A DNA stretch of 42,663 bases from Treponema sp. UBA4873 (lineage in GTDB: Bacteria; Spirochaetota; Spirochaetia; Treponematales; Treponemataceae): assembly GCA_002399405.1 (NCBI GenBank), contig DHDP01000014.1:171408-214070 (forward strand). Reading direction: 5' to 3'. The notes below the pieces were generated by a model. The model was not told where the DNA came from. It saw only the letters and a list, made by a program, of their open reading frames with translations, and made no database searches. Shown piece by piece: positions 15,990 through 23,596 of this stretch (its first letter is position 1; each line of letters opens with the position of its first letter). A program made the translations under genes and the position numbers.

Positions 15990-16649
15990 TCAGCTCTCTG
16001 CTATCTCGCCTCTCAGCCACCGGCACCATTCATCGATTCCTTCTCCGGTTCGACAGGATGTCTTAAAGATTTGAATATGCGGATTAAGTTTTTGCGCCTG
16101 CATATGTAATTTTTCCATGTCGAAATCAAACAGAGAAATGGTATCTATTTTATTTATTACCAACGCGTCGCATACAGAAAACATAAGAGGATATTTGAGG
16201 ACTTTATCATCACCCTCCGGGACGCTTAAAATCATTGCTCTCCGCATGGCGCCTGTGTCGAACTCGGCGGGGCAGACTAAGTTTCCTATATTTTCTATGA
16301 AAATCAAATCAAGAGCATCAAGCGCCATATTTTGCAGGGCTTCGTTAATCATCGGAGCGTCAAGGTGGCACTCTCCTCCTGTCCGTAATTGAACGGTGGA
16401 TATGCCTAAAGCGGCGACTTTTTCAGAATCGACAACGGATTCAATATCACCCTCAATAACTCCGATACGGAAATCGTTTTTCATGCGGCGGATTGTTTCC
16501 AGCAAAAGAGAAGTCTTTCCTGCACCGGGCGATGCCATGAGGTTCAGCATAAAAATATTGCTTTGTAAAATGTTTTCCCGTATTTGGTCGGCTAAATCCG
16601 TATTGTCGGATAGAACAGTCTTTTTAATGTCAATATAGCGAATTTCCAT
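15990..16649 (-). CDS. hypB: Nickel-insertion GTPase HypB
   Basis: A 219-residue SIMIBI-class GTPase that, with HypA, inserts nickel into [NiFe] hydrogenases and in some bacteria urease. Walker A ASPGAGKT spans 39-46. The nickel/zinc site GGECHLDA (Cys94, His95) and NLVCPAEF (Cys126) match the ligands used between G domains. The guanine motif NKID is near 165. The N-terminal CxxCGC nickel site of E. coli HypB and the His-rich tail of some homologues are absent. The ATG directly follows the hypA stop. No hydrogenase structural gene is visible in the window, so the client protein is unknown. Confidence 0.92.
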   Translation of the reverse strand: MEIRYIDIKKTVLSDNTDLADQIRENILQSNIFMLNLMASPGAGKTSLLLETIRRMKNDFRIGVIEGDIESVVDSEKVAALGISTVQLRTGGECHLDAPMINEALQNMALDALDLIFIENIGNLVCPAEFDTGAMRRAMILSVPEGDDKVLKYPLMFSVCDALVINKIDTISLFDFDMEKLHMQAQKLNPHIQIFKTSCRTGEGIDEWCRWLRGEIAES

Positions 16650-17006
16650 TTATATCACCTCTATCCCTATTATTTCAAACTCTTGCCCTGAATTGAGAAC
16701 GGCGTTTCTACCGCTGCAATACGGACAAATCGTCGGCTTGCTGCTCATTACCCTTTTTATGCTTACTTGAAAGGTTTCACCACAGGAACAGCGAAATATA
16801 ATTGGTGCATGTTCTATTTTCAGCTTTGCCCCGTCCGCTATTGTGTCACGCGACAAATAGTTAAAAAAACGTTGCATATAATCATCGACGACATCACGCA
16901 ACTCGCCGATTTTAAGACCTACACCTAAAACCTGCTTTGCATTGTTTGCCGCTGCATATTTTAAAACTATGTCCAGGATATCTTTCGTAACAGCCATTTC
17001 GTGCAT
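16650..17006 (-). CDS. hypA: Nickel metallochaperone HypA
   Basis: A 118-residue HypA. It begins MHEMAVTKDIL; the N-terminus, His2 and Glu3 form the nickel site, so the start must be the ATG at 17006 and not the in-frame ATG at 17024 that overlaps the upstream stop. The zinc domain has CPYC near 91-94, and a CSC pair near 73-75, where most homologues have CxxC. Its ends are tight: 14 nt after the ferredoxin gene and zero before hypB. Confidence 0.92.
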   Translation of the reverse strand: MHEMAVTKDILDIVLKYAAANNAKQVLGVGLKIGELRDVVDDYMQRFFNYLSRDTIADGAKLKIEHAPIIFRCSCGETFQVSIKRVMSSKPTICPYCSGRNAVLNSGQEFEIIGIEVI

Positions 17007-17020
17007 TTTCCGCACCGCCC

Positions 17021-18211
17021 TCATTTCTTGCTGAACAAGCCCTGTATAAACCGCAGCCCGAAGTATCCTCCTAAGTAAATCAGATTGCCGACATACTTTA
17101 TCCGTATCTTCAGATTCCGTTTGTTCGCCACAATTGTGCTGTATAGAGTTTCCATATCTTTAGGCGGCTTTCTCTCATTTTTCTTTTTCAAGAGCGTAAG
17201 AGCACTTACCTTGCAGGCCGCAACACAGTTACCGCAACCCAAGCACCGGGAAAGATCAACAACAGCCTTTTTGTCTTTTATACGTATGGCATCGACCTGG
17301 CACTTTTTTGCACATAATCCGCAGCCGACGCAAGACGATGAATTTACGGAAACATAATAATTCGTTACATTTCCGACAACTTTCGGCGGCAGTATATGCT
17401 GGACTTTTAGCGCCCCACAGCAACATTTGCAACAGGAACACAGGTATTCAATATTTTGCGTGTTGGTGGTCTGCAAAACCAAACCTTCTTCTTCACTCAT
17501 GCTAATATGTTCAAGGGCTTCCTCTCTTGTAATAGCTCTGCCGTTGCCGCTTTCGATAGAACTTCTCCCCGCGTCCCCCATGGCCAGGCACAATTCCAAA
17601 CGGGACGACATCCTGCAAGGATAGCCCTGTATCGCAGCTATTTTTTTGCACCCGCATTCTCCAAGTGCGAATGGCCCCGGACTGTTTTTGATAAGCTCCT
17701 TGACATTATCGTAAGTGTTTGTGCGGGTTTCAACGGATATGCTTTTCGACACGGGAATAAATCTGAGCTGCGGCGGGTTTACCGATAGTAATGACATTGA
17801 GAAAGCGCCACCCATATATTCGCCCACATCCTGCGTAAACTCCGGCGTTGCGTTCCGCACCTGTTGTTCGAGTATGCCGACTGCGAACGGAAACACGCAA
17901 TAATACGGAACTTCTTCCTTTTGAACGACGCCGATGGCGCCCTTTTTACGCATATTAGTAAGCATTATCCGAACATCGGCGGGAGATATTCCGCCGGTGC
18001 CCGCGGAACTGCAAATGTTTTCTAACGTCGCAGGCTTGTAAGTCAGATGCATAACAAGGCGGGCTTCTTCCGGGGTGAACAGCTGTTTGAGAATGCGAAT
18101 CTCCACGCCTGACTTTTCGGCGGGAAAACCGACCGCCTGCTTATTAAGGTGCTTTTGAAGTGCCCTGTAAATGCCGTCGTTCATGTTTTGCATCTGTCTG
18201 AATTCTTCCAT
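17021..18211 (-). CDS. Winged-helix/Fe-S protein with C-terminal 2x[4Fe-4S] ferredoxin domain
   Basis: A 396-residue multidomain protein. A winged-helix-like N-terminus (about 30-110) precedes a Cys-bearing middle segment (GECGCKKIAAIQGYPC near 183-198 and a CLAMGDAG stretch), then LCSCCKCCCG near 256-265, then a ferredoxin domain with CVGCGLCAKKC near 294-304 and CLGCGNCVAAC near 323-333. A basic, partly hydrophobic tail follows. It resembles MarR-like/ferredoxin proteins of anaerobes, whose roles are mostly unknown; electron transfer or redox sensing is inferred. The start is uncertain: in-frame ATGs at codons 1, 7 and 10. It lies eight nt after the lipocalin-like gene and 14 nt before hypA, so it is part of one operon. 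Confidence 0.8.
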   Translation of the reverse strand: MEEFRQMQNMNDGIYRALQKHLNKQAVGFPAEKSGVEIRILKQLFTPEEARLVMHLTYKPATLENICSSAGTGGISPADVRIMLTNMRKKGAIGVVQKEEVPYYCVFPFAVGILEQQVRNATPEFTQDVGEYMGGAFSMSLLSVNPPQLRFIPVSKSISVETRTNTYDNVKELIKNSPGPFALGECGCKKIAAIQGYPCRMSSRLELCLAMGDAGRSSIESGNGRAITREEALEHISMSEEEGLVLQTTNTQNIEYLCSCCKCCCGALKVQHILPPKVVGNVTNYYVSVNSSSCVGCGLCAKKCQVDAIRIKDKKAVVDLSRCLGCGNCVAACKVSALTLLKKKNERKPPKDMETLYSTIVANKRNLKIRIKYVGNLIYLGGYFGLRFIQGLFSKK

Positions 18212-18219
18212 ATCTGTAT

Positions 18220-19272
18220 TTATCTGCAGCTTCCAAGCATCTCAAGCCGCGCTGCACCGACTACCGATCGTCCCTGAAACGTTCCTGTCACGTTGGACAC
18301 GCCCTCGTAACCGCCGCCCATCGACGCCATTGTGAACTCCTGGTCTTTTTCCGTAGTGATGACATTGAGACTCGTGTCGAGTTGCGGAATTTCAATCGTC
18401 CATTTGAGGTAATAAAGATTTTTTGTTTGTGGGCTTTCCCATGCATATTCTGCATCAGGTATACAAACAGCGGCGGCAACTGTCTGTGAGCCATCAGTGT
18501 GAAGAATTGTGGCGAATGATTTGTTCTGTCCGATAGATTTATCGAAGAGATGCCAGATACTAAGAGCCGTTCCGTTAACAAGGTTAATACCAAACCAAGT
18601 CCATTTTGGCAAACCGTTTTTTGGGTTAAATATTCCCCATTGACGATCGAACCAACTGTTACCATTTAGTTCGTAGGTCTTTCCATCCATTGTGACCGTT
18701 CCCTTTGTTGCCAAAACGGGCAAAGAATATTGATGAGAACGCATACCACAGAGCTCATAAACGCCTGCGCCTCCGTTATAAATGGCAGGGCTTGACGCCC
18801 GCATATGCACATCAAAACTGCCACCCTCCATTTTGCCGACACAATGAAGGTCGTCAAAATCACCAGTCATACTTCCTGTGTCGGTAACGATATTAATTTT
18901 ACCGCCGCTTTCTCCGACTTTTGGAACGGAATAGGTTTTGTTTCCGCTGTAATGCTTGCCGGTAGTGATGTTAATAAGCGACAAGTTTTCTACCATCTGT
19001 CCGCCGCCGACAAGCGGCTTCATAATCAAAGGGTTGTAAATAAATCCAATAACCTCATCCCCTGCCATGAAGTATCCGCCTGCCCACCACGAATTAGACA
19101 CAAGCATCGCCTTTTTGTCCTTAAAGGGCAACAAGTCTTTGTTGACGTCAATTAACGCGCCGGCGCCTGCCGTACCTTTTTTGAACACCGAGGCGCCCTC
19201 TGCGGAATCCCAACTTACAGGTGCGGATAGACTTTGCCTTTGCAGGGGAAGTAACGAATCCAATTTACTCAT
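18220..19272 (-). CDS. CrtC/AttH lipocalin-like protein
   Basis: A 350-residue protein of the two-lipocalin CrtC/AttH group (carotenoid hydratase-like and secreted-hydrolase-like). Landmarks are NSWWAGGYF near 60-68, the central SWFDRQWG near 208-215 with WTWFGINL shortly after, and the second beta barrel to the end. No signal peptide is visible, so it is probably cytosolic. Known members hydrate carotenoids or act in lipid-like metabolism; most are uncharacterised. GGAGGT lies seven bases before the ATG. It is first in the operon with the Fe-S protein, hypA and hypB, behind a promoter flanked by palindromes, and next to a TetR gene. Confidence 0.82.
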   Translation of the reverse strand: MSKLDSLLPLQRQSLSAPVSWDSAEGASVFKKGTAGAGALIDVNKDLLPFKDKKAMLVSNSWWAGGYFMAGDEVIGFIYNPLIMKPLVGGGQMVENLSLINITTGKHYSGNKTYSVPKVGESGGKINIVTDTGSMTGDFDDLHCVGKMEGGSFDVHMRASSPAIYNGGAGVYELCGMRSHQYSLPVLATKGTVTMDGKTYELNGNSWFDRQWGIFNPKNGLPKWTWFGINLVNGTALSIWHLFDKSIGQNKSFATILHTDGSQTVAAAVCIPDAEYAWESPQTKNLYYLKWTIEIPQLDTSLNVITTEKDQEFTMASMGGGYEGVSNVTGTFQGRSVVGAARLEMLGSCR

Positions 19273-19292
19273 AAAATGACCTCCATCATCAA

Positions 19293-19306
19293 TTGGTGTT
19301 TACCAA
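19293..19306. promoter_or_regulatory. Inverted repeat TTGGT-4-ACCAA (possible operator)
   Basis: A perfect 5-bp inverted repeat lies just after the -10 box of the lipocalin promoter, roughly at +2 to +15. Its placement suits a repressor site. Confidence 0.45.
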
Positions 19307-19313
19307 CATTAAT

Positions 19314-19342
19314 AATATACGGTAGAGCAATTGGCCATACAA
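19314..19342 (-). promoter_or_regulatory. Promoter of lipocalin-FeS-hypAB operon
   Basis: On the minus strand TTGTAT (19342-19337), a 17-nt spacer, and TATATT (19319-19314). It is the best match in the 150-nt gap between the tetR gene and the lipocalin gene, which are on the same strand. Confidence 0.6.
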
Positions 19343-19345
19343 GAA

Positions 19346-19363
19346 ACACATACCTGCATGTGT
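19346..19363. promoter_or_regulatory. Inverted repeat ACACAT-6-ATGTGT (possible TetR operator)
   Basis: A perfect 6-bp inverted repeat with a 6-nt centre abuts the -35 box of the lipocalin promoter. Size and position suit a TetR-family dimer; the adjacent TetR protein is the obvious candidate. Confidence 0.5.
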
Positions 19364-19371
19364 CGTATCTA

Positions 19372-19393
19372 CTACAATAACAAGCATTTGTAG
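19372..19393. promoter_or_regulatory. Inverted repeat CTACAA-10-TTGTAG
   Basis: A second perfect 6-bp inverted repeat lies further upstream in the same gap, about 30 nt past the tetR stop. It is a possible extra operator. No T-run follows it, so it is not a terminator. Confidence 0.4.
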
Positions 19394-19422
19394 CATCTAC
19401 GTCATGGAAACGGCACGTCTTT

Positions 19423-19995
19423 TTATTTTATACAGATTTTTTTTATGACACCTATAACTTCATCGACCTGCGCCTTTATCTCGTCATTTTCTAAATACGG
19501 ACTTTCCAGCCATACAAACAGCATCTCTTTTAATCCTGCGCGGATGAACTTCGCCATCAGTTCAGGAGGGAAGTTCAAGGTATTGACGTCCTTCGAATTT
19601 TTAATGGTATTAAAAATACGTGATTCAAAAATCACGTCGGTCGAGTCTAACAGGTCTTTTACAAAAGATGTTTTTTGCAGATTAAGTAATATCTTTCTAT
19701 ATTTAATAATGAAATTCGAAAGATTTTCCGACACTCTTTCATCTGTAAAATCAGAGATATCAGCCGGTACAAGCGACGCGGTTAATTTTTGTGTTCCGAA
19801 ACTAATCAAATCATAAACGTCATAAAAATGGTTATAAAAAGTTGTTCGATGAATTAGTGCTTTGTCACAGATGTCCTGAACAGAGATTTTTTCGAGGGGA
19901 ATATCTTCAAGGAGTATCAGAAATGCGCTCCATATTGAATCGCGCTTGCGTTCTTGGCTGTGTATGCGTTTGGTCGAGCTAAATTCCTTTGGCAT
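19423..19995 (-). CDS. TetR/AcrR-family transcriptional regulator
   Basis: A 190-residue regulator with a TetR DNA-binding domain (about 15-65, including ISVQDICDKALIHRTTFYNHF) and a helical ligand-binding C-terminal half ending near 190. AGGAAAAG precedes the ATG. It lies between the flavin reductase gene and the lipocalin operon on the same strand. The palindromes at 19346-19363 and 19293-19306 are likely targets, so it probably represses the lipocalin-FeS-hypAB operon, the oxidoreductase, or both. Confidence 0.88.
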   Translation of the reverse strand: MPKEFSSTKRIHSQERKRDSIWSAFLILLEDIPLEKISVQDICDKALIHRTTFYNHFYDVYDLISFGTQKLTASLVPADISDFTDERVSENLSNFIIKYRKILLNLQKTSFVKDLLDSTDVIFESRIFNTIKNSKDVNTLNFPPELMAKFIRAGLKEMLFVWLESPYLENDEIKAQVDEVIGVIKKICIK

Positions 19996-20054
19996 ATCAA
20001 TCTTTTCCTATTTTTTATACAGGTTCCTGCTCTGTCTGCTTTTACTTTGCCCTT

Positions 20055-21050
20055 TTACCGCAGGCTTTCTACCGCTCTTTCAACCCATCGAGAATCCTTC
20101 AACACTACTCTCCCCACTCCTATAAAATCGGCCTTTCCCTCCTCCAGCAATTTTTCCGCACCTGATGGTTCCGTGATTCCTCCCGTCAGTATGACCGGTA
20201 TTTTCACCGCCTTTTTTATTGCCTGCGATAAGACCGAGAAGTATCCCTGTTCACTGCTGTTTTCAGGCATGTATCCGCACATCCCGCCTGAAATGTCGAT
20301 CATGTCTACGCCGGCCTCTTCAAAGCTGCGGGCGGCCGCAACCGCATCCTCCGGTGTTAATCCGGCGGGAGTATCGTCCGTTGCTCCGAGCCGCAGTAAT
20401 ACGGGGTACTCGTTCCCCACCGCTTCTCTCACGGCCCTGATAACTTCCAGATGGAACTTTATTCTTCCGTGTATGTCTCCTCCGTATTCGTCGTTCCGTT
20501 TGTTCGTCATCGGAGATATGAACTGATCCAGAAGATATCCGTGAGCCGAATGTATTTCTACGCCGTCAAAGCCGGCTTTTTTTACGCGTGCCGCAGCTCT
20601 TTTGAAATTGTCTGTTAATTTTTTTATATCGTCCGCCGTAAGCTCTTTCGGAACAATATCAGTAAGTCCTCTCGGATTTACTACGGGCGACGGTCCGACA
20701 GGGGCCGTGTTGACATCCTTTCTTGCAAGACTGCCGGCGTGATTAATCTGCATAACAGCCTTAGAGCCGTTTTTATGTATTGTTTCCGATAATTTCTTCA
20801 ATCCGTCGACTACGCCGTCGTCGGCAATCGAGAGCTGATTCCGTGATGCCCTGCCGTCCTCCGAAATGAAGCTGTGCTCGATGATAATCAGCGACAGGTA
20901 ACCGCCCTTCGACTTTTCGTCATAATAGTCGAGCATATCACGTGTGATCCGTCCTTCGGCGTCCGACTTCGCAGTAGCCATCGGCGGCATTACAAGCCTG
21001 TTCTTTAATTGGATTTTTCCGTTGTCGAACGGCGTTAATAAATATGACAT
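20055..21050 (-). CDS. Old-yellow-enzyme-type NADH:flavin oxidoreductase
   Basis: A 331-residue FMN-binding TIM barrel of the OYE/NemA group. Landmarks are PPMATAKSDAEG near 22-33, VMQINHAGSLA near 98-108, and the substrate/flavin motif HSAHGYLLDQFISPMTNKRN near 166-185, then GGITEP and the FMN-phosphate loop FIGVGR near 308. Members reduce activated C=C bonds. This is the single-domain version, with no C-terminal Fe-S/FAD part as in 2,4-dienoyl-CoA reductase. GGAG lies nine bases before the ATG, and a TATAAT is at 21099-21104 on the minus strand without a good -35. A ferredoxin remnant lies divergently. Confidence 0.88.
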   Translation of the reverse strand: MSYLLTPFDNGKIQLKNRLVMPPMATAKSDAEGRITRDMLDYYDEKSKGGYLSLIIIEHSFISEDGRASRNQLSIADDGVVDGLKKLSETIHKNGSKAVMQINHAGSLARKDVNTAPVGPSPVVNPRGLTDIVPKELTADDIKKLTDNFKRAAARVKKAGFDGVEIHSAHGYLLDQFISPMTNKRNDEYGGDIHGRIKFHLEVIRAVREAVGNEYPVLLRLGATDDTPAGLTPEDAVAAARSFEEAGVDMIDISGGMCGYMPENSSEQGYFSVLSQAIKKAVKIPVILTGGITEPSGAEKLLEEGKADFIGVGRVVLKDSRWVERAVESLR

Positions 21051-21123
21051 AAAACAGCTCCTCTGGTTTTATATTTTTTGAGCGGCAGTACTGCATGGAT
21101 TATAATAAACATTCCACAAAAGA

Positions 21124-21396
21124 ATGCCTATGATAATGACGTCGTTATGGTACTCCGGCTATAAATCGGGAAAACCTACAAATCGATTTCATGTGGAAGA
21201 TTCTTGCATAGGTTGTGGACTTTGCGTTAAAAATTGTCCTATGGAAGCCATAACCATGGTTGAATCAAAACCTGTGTGGACAAAATCAAGATGTGCAGCT
21301 TGTTTAAGCTGCCTTCACCATTGTCCAAAGTTTTCCATCCAATATGGAAGACACACAAGAAGACACGGGCAGTTTACCAATCCAAACATAAAATAA
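21124..21396 (+). pseudogene. EFR1-type flavodoxin-ferredoxin gene, 5'-truncated remnant
   Basis: A 90-codon frame encoding a two-cluster ferredoxin domain: CIGCGLCVKNC then CAACLSCLHHC, ending with the tail GRHTRRHGQFTNPNIK that is characteristic of EFR1 proteins (flavodoxin fused to ferredoxin). The flavodoxin half, about 150 residues, is missing: stop codons lie just upstream in frame and no ribosome site precedes the first ATG. It is therefore probably a decayed fragment, though a small free ferredoxin cannot be ruled out. It is AT-rich relative to flanking genes. The 143 bases after it hold nothing I recognise. Confidence 0.7.
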
Positions 21397-21539
21397 TCTT
21401 TTCGGCGACGCGTCGATCTATTCGTAAGCACCAGCACTCTCAACCGGATCATTCCTTTCGTTCGTTTCAGGCAGATGCCGGTGAGATTTTACGGCACGTC
21501 GTTTCGTAACCGCCTATATGTGTTATTCTTAGGTTGAAA

Positions 21540-22100
21540 TCAGCGCTCTTTCTCACTTCCTATATATTTCCTTACTACTTTATTCTTTCCAATTTCATAT
21601 TCTGAAAAACCTGTCTTTTTGTACATTTCAAAAGGACCATTCCATCTTCCGTATTCCGATTTAGCTCCTTTCTTTGGATATGCCTCAATTACCGAATAAT
21701 CTTTTCCTTTTGCCTCTTCAATAATCTTATTCAGCAGCTTTTTCGCTATACCTTTACCGCGATGCTCTTTTTCTACAATAAAACAAACGATAGACAGTAC
21801 TTTCTCTTTGTCGTCATTTATGCTATTTAAGCCTGGATATTTCGTCTTATTATTTGAATTCGCCCATCCTACAACTTTTCCGTTTTCATATGCCATATAT
21901 CCGCACATTCTTCCTGTTTCAATAAGCCATTTCGCATAATCTTTCCTTCTGTTGCTTTTGTTGGAATATTCTTCAGGTTTAGGATAGTAGAAAGCCGTGC
22001 AGTAACAACCTTTCCATTCTTCATGATCCTCAAATGCACTATTTTCGAAAAAATCAAACCAGTCATTTATCAGTTCAACACTCAGTTCTTTAATAATCAT
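21540..22100 (-). CDS. GNAT-family N-acetyltransferase
   Basis: A 186-residue GNAT enzyme. The acetyl-CoA loop is EHRGKGIAKKLLNKII near 117-132, preceded by the strand VLSIVCFIVEKEH, and the C-terminal strand is EMYKKTGFSEYEI. The substrate is not predictable. The start is the ATG at 22100, with GGAGG eight bases upstream; the longer GTG start is less likely. It is clearly more AT-rich than neighbouring genes, which suggests recent acquisition. The 200 bases upstream hold only a promoter for the next gene on the other strand. Confidence 0.88.
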   Translation of the reverse strand: MIIKELSVELINDWFDFFENSAFEDHEEWKGCYCTAFYYPKPEEYSNKSNRRKDYAKWLIETGRMCGYMAYENGKVVGWANSNNKTKYPGLNSINDDKEKVLSIVCFIVEKEHRGKGIAKKLLNKIIEEAKGKDYSVIEAYPKKGAKSEYGRWNGPFEMYKKTGFSEYEIGKNKVVRKYIGSEKER

Positions 22101-22282
22101 GATATTACCCTCCACGCGCGCGAAAAGCGTCCGCCCAAAACTTGCTTAGTCCATCAAAACAATATAATTATAACACCTTAATTCACTTTATGCATTCAAA
22201 AAAGATTTCCTCTCCGAGCTGTCCGGAAGCAAAGTTTTTAGACGTATGCGGAACATATGCAGATGTTCCGGGCACATCTTGT

Positions 22283-22311
22283 TTGACAAAAAAAACTATA
22301 TCAGGTAGCAT
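22283..22311 (+). promoter_or_regulatory. Promoter of the DNA methyltransferase gene
   Basis: TTGACA (22283-22288), 17 bases, TAGCAT (22306-22311). Only seven bases separate the -10 box from the ATG at 22319, so the mRNA may have no leader. Confidence 0.6.
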
Positions 22312-22318
22312 AAATAAA

Positions 22319-23596
22319 ATGACGAGCAGCAGCACGCCGCAGTACGGCCTGACATGGCTTGATATTCCCGAAACGTCCGATCAGACGGATTCGGGACATA
22401 CGCTTATTAAAAATACTTCGAAATCATATTTCTCCGGCGGCAAAAAAAACGAACATATTTTCATCGAAGGCGATAATTATCCGGCGATGAAATGCCTGCT
22501 TCCCGAATGGCGCGGTAAAATCAGTCTGATATACACTGATCCGCCGTACAATACGGGAAGCTGTACTTTCACGTACGAGGACAGCCGTTTTCTCAGGCAG
22601 CTGCCCGACGGGACGCACGCGGGGAAAAACGATCCGGTACGTCACAGTATCTGGCTTTCGTTCATGCAGCACCGTCTGGCGCTCGCACGGGAACTGCTTG
22701 CGGACAGCGGGTGTATTTTCATTTCCATAAGCGACGAGGAATACTGCCGTCTCAGGCTGCTGTGCGACGGGATTTTCGGAGAGGATAATTATATAAACGA
22801 CTTCATGTACCTCCACGGGAAGGGTAAAAAAGACAGATGGTCCCGCACGATGGAACAGCACACGATCTGTTATGCGAAAAATAAAAAACAGCTGGCCGAA
22901 TTTGCGGTCGCCGAAAAGACCGACTGGGCTGTTGCGAATGCGGACGATGACGAACGGGGACCGTGGTTTTCGGGCAGTATTTCGTTCAACGAGAAACGGT
23001 CGAATCCGAAACATCCTAACTACTTTACGATCGTCGCTCCTTCCGGAAAAAAATGGACCAGGCAGTGGATGTGCAGCCGGGAAGAAATGGATGAACTTAT
23101 TGAGGAAAAACGCATCTACTGGGGAACAGGACCGGCGTATGACGGTGTTCCGCGGAAAAAAATATTCAACGGGGAACAGAGCCTTATAATTCCGCGGAAC
23201 ATCATCGACTGTGCGGATTCGACCCGCGGGGCGCAGCGCCACCTTGACGATATTCTCGGGGCTAAGAACGTTTTCGTCAATCCGAAACCGGTGAATCTCG
23301 TCGAGCACCTGCTTGCAATGACTCAGATGAGCGGCGATGCGGTCGTCCTCGATTTTTTTGCGGGCAGCGGAACGACGCTTGAAGCGGTGCTTCGCATGAA
23401 CGAACGCGACGGCGGTACGCGCAGATGTATTCTGATTCAGTCGCCGGAAAAAGTCTCCGGCTCCGGTTTCCGCACAATTGCGGATATTGCATACGAACGA
23501 ATCAGGCGGATTATGGCAGGCTATACGGACGGCTGCGGCAAGCATATCGGCGGACTCGGCGGCTCGCTGGCGTATTACATTCTTGTTAATCAGTAG
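22319..23596 (+). CDS. Orphan beta-class DNA adenine-N6 methyltransferase (type III Mod-like)
   Basis: A 425-residue S-adenosylmethionine-dependent DNA methyltransferase. Catalytic motif TDPPYNTG lies near 73-80 and the SAM motif DFFAGSGTT near 345-353. This IV-before-I order defines the beta class, as in type III Mod subunits, with a target-recognition region between. No res or other restriction gene is nearby, so it is probably an orphan enzyme acting in epigenetic marking. The frame is open 59 codons further upstream, but that part looks non-coding and the promoter lies within it; I therefore chose the ATG at 22319. Its last seven bases overlap the convergent peptidase gene. Confidence 0.88.
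   Translation: MTSSSTPQYGLTWLDIPETSDQTDSGHTLIKNTSKSYFSGGKKNEHIFIEGDNYPAMKCLLPEWRGKISLIYTDPPYNTGSCTFTYEDSRFLRQLPDGTHAGKNDPVRHSIWLSFMQHRLALARELLADSGCIFISISDEEYCRLRLLCDGIFGEDNYINDFMYLHGKGKKDRWSRTMEQHTICYAKNKKQLAEFAVAEKTDWAVANADDDERGPWFSGSISFNEKRSNPKHPNYFTIVAPSGKKWTRQWMCSREEMDELIEEKRIYWGTGPAYDGVPRKKIFNGEQSLIIPRNIIDCADSTRGAQRHLDDILGAKNVFVNPKPVNLVEHLLAMTQMSGDAVVLDFFAGSGTTLEAVLRMNERDGGTRRCILIQSPEKVSGSGFRTIADIAYERIRRIMAGYTDGCGKHIGGLGGSLAYYILVNQ

Noticed and set aside
19372..19393. Terminator of the tetR gene
   Set aside because: The stem is only 6 bp with a 10-nt loop and has no T-run on the minus strand.
22424..23545. Long open frame (373 codons) antisense to the methyltransferase gene
   Set aside because: The sense frame carries DPPY and FxGxG motifs and a promoter; the antisense product has no motif.
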